Shown here one piece after another: positions 23,694 to 27,156 of a DNA stretch of 27,156 nucleotides; positions within the stretch are counted from its first letter, which is position 1; the number at the start of each line of letters is the position of its first letter. This stretch comes from CAYRIF01 sp964424205 (lineage in GTDB: Bacteria > Bacteroidota > Bacteroidia > Cytophagales > Cyclobacteriaceae), in assembly GCA_964424205.1 (NCBI GenBank), contig CAYRIF010000006.1, positions 1 through 27,156 of the forward strand, in the 5' to 3' direction. The translations under genes and the position numbers were made by a program. The notes beneath the pieces were generated by a model that worked only from the letters and a program-made list of their open reading frames with translations, was not told the origin of the DNA and searched no databases.

Positions 23694-24464
23694 ATGAACC
23701 TGCCGATTCATCTTATTAGTACTCTCAAACAGAATGCCATTGCATTAAGTGTAATGACATTACTATTTTATAGTTGCACTACAAAACAAGGAGCACAAGA
23801 GATAGTAGATAAAGCCATCAAAGCACATGGTGGCGCGATTTATGAAGACGTGTTTATCGAATTTGATTTTCGAGATAAACACTATACAATAAAGAACGAA
23901 AATGGTAAGTATGAATACACCCGCTCTTTTAAAGATGCTACCAATTCAATAAAAGATGTGCTCACCAATAACTCTTTTTCGAGACATATAAATGGTAGGG
24001 ACGTAGTGCTTGCTGATAGTATGGTGCAGAAGTATTCTAATTCAGTTAATTCGGTGGTGTATTTTGCAATGACTCCGTTTGTGCTAAATGACAAAGCGGT
24101 CAAGAAGAAATACCTCGGGATTTGTGCCGTCAAAGGAAAGAAGTATCATAAAATCCAGGTAACTTTTAACCAAGAAAGTGGGGGAGAGGATTTCGATGAT
24201 GAATTCGTATATTGGTTTGGAAAGGATGATTATATCATGGATTATTTTGCTTATAAATTTAAGACTGATGGGGGAGGATCTAGGTACCGTGAAATGTACA
24301 ATCCTAGACGAGTGGGAGGCATTCTTTTTACGGACCATATCAATTCTAAATACTCATCGTTAGACACACCACTTGCCGAATATGATCAACTTTGCGAAGA
24401 CACCCAGCTGTCAGAACTTTCTAGAATTATATTGAAAAATGTGAAGGTAACTTCTTTGAAATAA
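23694..24464 (+). CDS. DUF6503-like lipoprotein
   Basis: The 256-residue protein has a lipoprotein signal ending LLFYSC (Cys28), with Lys before the hydrophobic stretch. The mature N-terminus QEIVDKAIKAHGG is the typical opening helix of a Bacteroidota family of about 250 residues that I associate with DUF6503; after it come beta strands (EFDFRDKHYTIKNENGKYEYTR, YWFGKDDYIMDYFAYKF). The LolA/outer-membrane-lipoprotein-carrier-like fold is suspected from this pattern but not shown. The next in-frame Met (23754) would leave too short a signal. Not coupled to the operon upstream (72-bp gap). Function unknown. Confidence 0.72.
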   Translation: MNLPIHLISTLKQNAIALSVMTLLFYSCTTKQGAQEIVDKAIKAHGGAIYEDVFIEFDFRDKHYTIKNENGKYEYTRSFKDATNSIKDVLTNNSFSRHINGRDVVLADSMVQKYSNSVNSVVYFAMTPFVLNDKAVKKKYLGICAVKGKKYHKIQVTFNQESGGEDFDDEFVYWFGKDDYIMDYFAYKFKTDGGGSRYREMYNPRRVGGILFTDHINSKYSSLDTPLAEYDQLCEDTQLSELSRIILKNVKVTSLK

Positions 24465-24523
24465 CACCCCCTATTTCCCCAATAATTTTTATCATAAAAG
24501 AACAGTAAAAAATAAAATTTTAC

Positions 24524-24531
24524 TACCTTTG
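24524..24531 (+). promoter_or_regulatory. -7 element (TACCTTTG) of rpsA
   Basis: Full match to TAnnTTTG. Transcription should begin shortly after, leaving a leader of about 100 nt before the rpsA start at 24639. Confidence 0.6.
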
Positions 24532-24597
24532 CACTCCATTCGCAAAGGGTGGTCTGCAGTCTCAATTGTTGCGTGTAGGTATGTTTAATTATAACCT

Positions 24598-24618
24598 TAG
24601 TCAAATAGCGCTTGACTA
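24598..24618 (+). promoter_or_regulatory. Leader hairpin upstream of rpsA
   Basis: TAGTCAA (24598-24604) and TTGACTA (24612-24618) form a 7-bp stem around ATAGCGC, ending 20 nt before the start codon. S1 synthesis is autoregulated through its leader in Proteobacteria; an equivalent role here is inference. Confidence 0.4.
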
Positions 24619-24638
24619 TTGTAAATTAGCTAAATGTT

Positions 24639-26915
24639 ATGAGTGAAAACGAAGAAATAAAGAACGAAGAAGTTCAAAAAGAAACCCCACAAGAAGAAGT
24701 TACCCAAGAAGCAACGCCGGTGGCAGAAGAGGTGACGCCAGTTGTAGAAGAAGTAGCCGAAAAAGTGGCGCCGAAAGTAGAGAAGAAACCAGTAGCACCA
24801 AGTGATGATTTTGATTGGGATGCAGTTGAGACCAAAGGTTTTGGGCAAGACTATACCGCCAAAGAAAAAGAAGACTTGGAGAAAATGTATGAAGGTACAT
24901 TGGTTGAAGTGCAAGAGAGAGAAGTGATAACAGGAACAGTTGTAGGCGTATCGCATAGAGATGTAGTATTAAATATTGGATTTAAATCAGATGGTATTAT
25001 TTCGGCATCAGAATTTAGAGACATGAAAGACCTTAAAATCGGTGATGAGGTAGAAGTATATATCGAACAGCAGGAAAATGCCAATGGCCAGTTAGTATTA
25101 TCTAGAAAGAAAGCGAAAATTGTTGGTGCTTGGAAAAACATCAATGATGCTTATGAAAATGACTTAGTGATTGATGGGTTTGTGAAGCGAAGAACAAAAG
25201 GTGGTTTGATCATCGATATTTATGGTGTAGAAGCATTCTTACCAGGTTCGCAAATTGATGTGAAGCCAATCCGAGACTTTGATATTTTTGTAGATAAAAG
25301 TATGGAAGTGAAGGTTGTAAAAATCAACTATGAAAATGATAACGTGGTTGTTTCTCATAAAGTATTGATTGAGAAGGATCTTGAAAAACAAAAAATTGAG
25401 ATACTTAATAACCTTGAAAAAGGACAGGTATTAGAAGGTGTGATTAAAAACATGACTAACTTTGGTGTATTTATTGACCTTGGTGGTGTTGATGGATTAT
25501 TGCATATTACAGATATTTCTTGGGCTAGAATTGGTCACCCAGACGAGGTGCTAAACCTTGACGAGAAAGTAAATATTGTGGTGCTAGACTTTGATGAAAA
25601 CAAGAAACGTATTTCACTAGGCATGAAGCAACTGACGCCTCATCCTTGGGATTCGCTTTCTGCTGATCTTGAAATTGGAAGCAAAGTAAAAGGTAAGATT
25701 GTCAATGTTGCTGATTACGGAGCATTCCTTGAGTTACACCCTGGTGTAGAAGGTTTAATCCACGTTTCAGAAATGTCATGGTCACAACACCTTAGAAACC
25801 CACAAGACTTCATTAAAATTGGAGATGAGTTAGAAACAGTAATTCTAACATTGGATAGAGAAGAAAAGAAAATGTCTCTAGGGATTAAGCAATTGACGGA
25901 AGATCCTTGGACTAAGAAAGATGTATTGAAAAAATACGCTATCGGTACTAAGCACACAGGTATCGTTAGAAATTTAACTAGTTTTGGTTTGTTCATTGAA
26001 TTAGAGGAAGGTATTGATGGGTTGGTACACGTATCTGATTTGTCTTGGACAAAAAAGGTAAAACATCCTTCTGAATTTGTCAAAGTAGGTGAGAAGTTAG
26101 ACGTGATGGTTCTTGAACTGGATGTTGAGAATAGAAGACTTGCTTTAGGACATAAGCAACTTGAAGAAAATCCTTGGGATACTTTCGAATCAGTATTTGA
26201 AATTGGTTCTGTTCATACTTGTACAATCACAAGCAAGCATGACAAAGGAGCAGTATTAGAGTTGCCATACGGTATAGAAGGATTTGCAACGGCACGTCAT
26301 TTAACCAAAGAAGATGGTAGCAAAGCAGCCAACGGAGAAACGCTTTCTTTCAAAGTACTTGAGTTTTCTAAAGATGACAAGCGTATTTTGATGTCGCACA
26401 CCAATACACATGCTGAGGTTCAGGAAGCACCGAAGAAAGCTAAAAAAGCATCATCCGCTCGACCTGCGAAGCAAAAAGAAGCAGATATGTCTACTTTGGG
26501 TGATTTAGATGTTTTGGCTAATCTTAAAACCAAAATGACCGGTGAAGCTGTAGAGAAGTTAGAGAAAAAAGAAGCGGCAAAAAAAGCGCCAAAGAAGGAA
26601 GCAGCACCAAAAGCAGCAAAAAAACCTGCAGCTAAAAAAGCGACTAAAAAGGAAGATAAAGGAGATGATTTAACTAAAGTTGAAGGAATAGGGCCAAAAA
26701 TAGCTGGAATATTCAATGAGGCAGGAATTAATTCATTTGCTGATCTAGCAGGAGCTAATCTTGATAAGCTAAAAGAGATTTTAGCAGCAGCCGGAAGTCG
26801 ATACAAGAGCAAAGACCCACAAACATGGTCTGAGCAAGCTAAAATGGCTGCAGAAGGAAAGTGGGATGCGCTGAAAGTATGGCAAGACGAGCATGATGGC
26901 GGAAGAGCCAAATAA
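24639..26915 (+). CDS. rpsA: 30S ribosomal protein S1 with C-terminal helix-hairpin-helix domain
   Basis: The 758-residue protein is longer than E. coli S1 (557). An acidic Glu-rich N-terminal extension covers about 1-85. Six S1 (OB-fold) repeats follow from about 90 to 585; repeats 3-5 are most regular (NFGVFIDLGGVDGLLHITDISW, DYGAFLELHPGVEGLIHVSEMSW, SFGLFIELEEGIDGLVHVSDLSW). A Lys/Ala-rich linker (about 590-675) leads to a C-terminal domain of about 83 residues (676-758) with DDLTKVEGIGPKIAGIF, SFADLAGANLDKLKEIL and AAEGKWDALKVWQDE, a helix-hairpin-helix (GIGPKI) nucleic-acid-binding module. In Bacteroidota such a module is known to me at the C-terminus of ribosomal proteins such as L21. 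S1 unwinds and binds mRNA on the 30S subunit. Confidence 0.95.
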   Translation: MSENEEIKNEEVQKETPQEEVTQEATPVAEEVTPVVEEVAEKVAPKVEKKPVAPSDDFDWDAVETKGFGQDYTAKEKEDLEKMYEGTLVEVQEREVITGTVVGVSHRDVVLNIGFKSDGIISASEFRDMKDLKIGDEVEVYIEQQENANGQLVLSRKKAKIVGAWKNINDAYENDLVIDGFVKRRTKGGLIIDIYGVEAFLPGSQIDVKPIRDFDIFVDKSMEVKVVKINYENDNVVVSHKVLIEKDLEKQKIEILNNLEKGQVLEGVIKNMTNFGVFIDLGGVDGLLHITDISWARIGHPDEVLNLDEKVNIVVLDFDENKKRISLGMKQLTPHPWDSLSADLEIGSKVKGKIVNVADYGAFLELHPGVEGLIHVSEMSWSQHLRNPQDFIKIGDELETVILTLDREEKKMSLGIKQLTEDPWTKKDVLKKYAIGTKHTGIVRNLTSFGLFIELEEGIDGLVHVSDLSWTKKVKHPSEFVKVGEKLDVMVLELDVENRRLALGHKQLEENPWDTFESVFEIGSVHTCTITSKHDKGAVLELPYGIEGFATARHLTKEDGSKAANGETLSFKVLEFSKDDKRILMSHTNTHAEVQEAPKKAKKASSARPAKQKEADMSTLGDLDVLANLKTKMTGEAVEKLEKKEAAKKAPKKEAAPKAAKKPAAKKATKKEDKGDDLTKVEGIGPKIAGIFNEAGINSFADLAGANLDKLKEILAAAGSRYKSKDPQTWSEQAKMAAEGKWDALKVWQDEHDGGRAK

Positions 26916-26922
26916 ACTTTAT

Positions 26923-26955
26923 GAAGAAGATACCAACCTTTTTGGTGTCTTCTTC
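26923..26955 (+). terminator. Hairpin downstream of rpsA
   Basis: GAAGAAGA-T-ACCAA (26923-26936) pairs with TTGGT-G-TCTTCTTC (26942-26955), 14 pairs including one wobble around a CCTTT loop, 7 bp after the stop. It has no long T run, so termination may be inefficient or Rho-dependent. Confidence 0.6.
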
Positions 26956-26992
26956 GTATTATTGCTATCGTCCATTAATAGTAATTAAAAAT

Positions 26993-27063
26993 GGTCTCGT
27001 GGCCGAGTGGCTAGGCAGTGGTCTGCAAAACCATCTACAGCGGTTCGAATCCGCTCGAGACCT
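26993..27063 (+). tRNA. tRNA-Cys (anticodon GCA)
   Basis: A full cloverleaf can be drawn: acceptor GGTCTCG with CGAGACC (7 pairs), D stem GCC/GGC, anticodon stem GTGGT/ACCAT with loop CTGCAAA giving anticodon GCA at 27025-27027, and T stem AGCGG/CCGCT with loop TTCGAAT. The discriminator base is T (U), as usual for tRNA-Cys. No CCA is encoded. It is followed at once by a terminator. Confidence 0.97.
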
Positions 27064-27065
27064 CT

Positions 27066-27095
27066 AAAACCTCCTGAATTTCAGGAGGTTTTTTT
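27066..27095 (+). terminator. Rho-independent terminator of tRNA-Cys
   Basis: AAAACCTCCTGA (27066-27077) and TCAGGAGGTTTT (27081-27092) form a perfect 12-bp stem with loop ATT, followed by more Ts. Confidence 0.92.
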
Positions 27096-27156
27096 ATGAT
27101 TAATTATTTTACTGAAGAAAAGGTAATTGAAGAATGTTATAACCTGAGTTTGACTA
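27096..27156 (+). CDS. Possible start of an unknown gene (3' part outside window)
   Basis: An ATG directly after the T run of the terminator opens MINYFTEEKVIEECYNLSLT and stays open to the window edge (20 codons). Composition is plausible, but a gene starting at the terminator's end would need a promoter within it; a later start is possible. No function can be read. Confidence 0.35.
   Translation, partial: MINYFTEEKVIEECYNLSLT

Noticed and set aside
24630..24956. Minus-strand ORFs opposite the rpsA N-terminus
   Set aside because: The Phe- and Leu-rich composition is the antisense image of the Glu/Lys/Val-rich S1 extension.
26420..26911. 163-residue minus-strand ORF opposite the rpsA C-terminus
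   Set aside because: Its Ala/Ser/Phe repeats mirror the Lys/Ala linker of S1; there is no independent start signal or domain.
26993..27063. tRNA-Cys as an attachment site of a mobile element
   Set aside because: No repeat of the tRNA 3' end, no integrase and no composition shift was seen in the window.

Overview
The window reads as Bacteroidota chromosome, probably a Cytophagales-like lineage. The base composition is AT-rich. There is a TonB-dependent receptor with an N-terminal carboxypeptidase-like domain paired with a DUF4249 lipoprotein, two proteins with type IX secretion sorting tails, many short lipoboxes, few Shine-Dalgarno sequences, and TAnnTTTG-type -7 promoter elements. No phage, IS element, CRISPR array or rRNA is visible.

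Layout. 1-4235 (+): the 3' end of an M14 metallocarboxypeptidase gene, then the receptor/DUF4249 pair. 4247-4495 (-): a small lipoprotein gene that appears broken by two frameshifts and carries a 27-bp in-frame duplication of its start region. 4578-8830 (-): two tandem paralogous T9SS-secreted proteins and an uncharacterised lipoprotein. 8963-15845: ordinary genes on both strands (NSS transporter, MazG-like pyrophosphohydrolase, outer-membrane protein, AhpD-like protein, small membrane protein, LEA14-like lipoprotein, Prc-type S41 protease).

16112-23622 (+) is a sulfur island. It holds a CstB-like persulfide dioxygenase/rhodanese fusion, a split YeeE/YedE-type sulfur transporter, a single-domain rhodanese, cytochrome bd oxidase (cydAB), and an operon of three rhodaneses, a thioredoxin and a small membrane protein. 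Five of the six rhodanese domains keep the active cysteine. The likely logic is uptake or efflux of sulfur species, oxidation of persulfide, sulfane-sulfur relay in cytoplasm and periplasm, and respiration through a sulfide-tolerant oxidase. No sulfide:quinone oxidoreductase and no regulator gene is present here.

The most interesting signal is a repeated palindrome, GTAAC-N4-GTTAC, upstream of four transcription units of this island (centres 16028.5, 17638.5, 18743.5, 21784.5). In each case a -7-like octamer begins exactly 29.5 bp downstream of the palindrome centre, which puts the palindrome near -41.5, the class II activator position used by CRP/FNR-family proteins. This suggests one unnamed activator controlling the sulfur genes. 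A degenerate second site and a variant fifth site are also present.

The right end holds a DUF6503-like lipoprotein, ribosomal protein S1 (rpsA) with an unusual C-terminal helix-hairpin-helix domain, a tRNA-Cys(GCA) and the first codons of a further gene.
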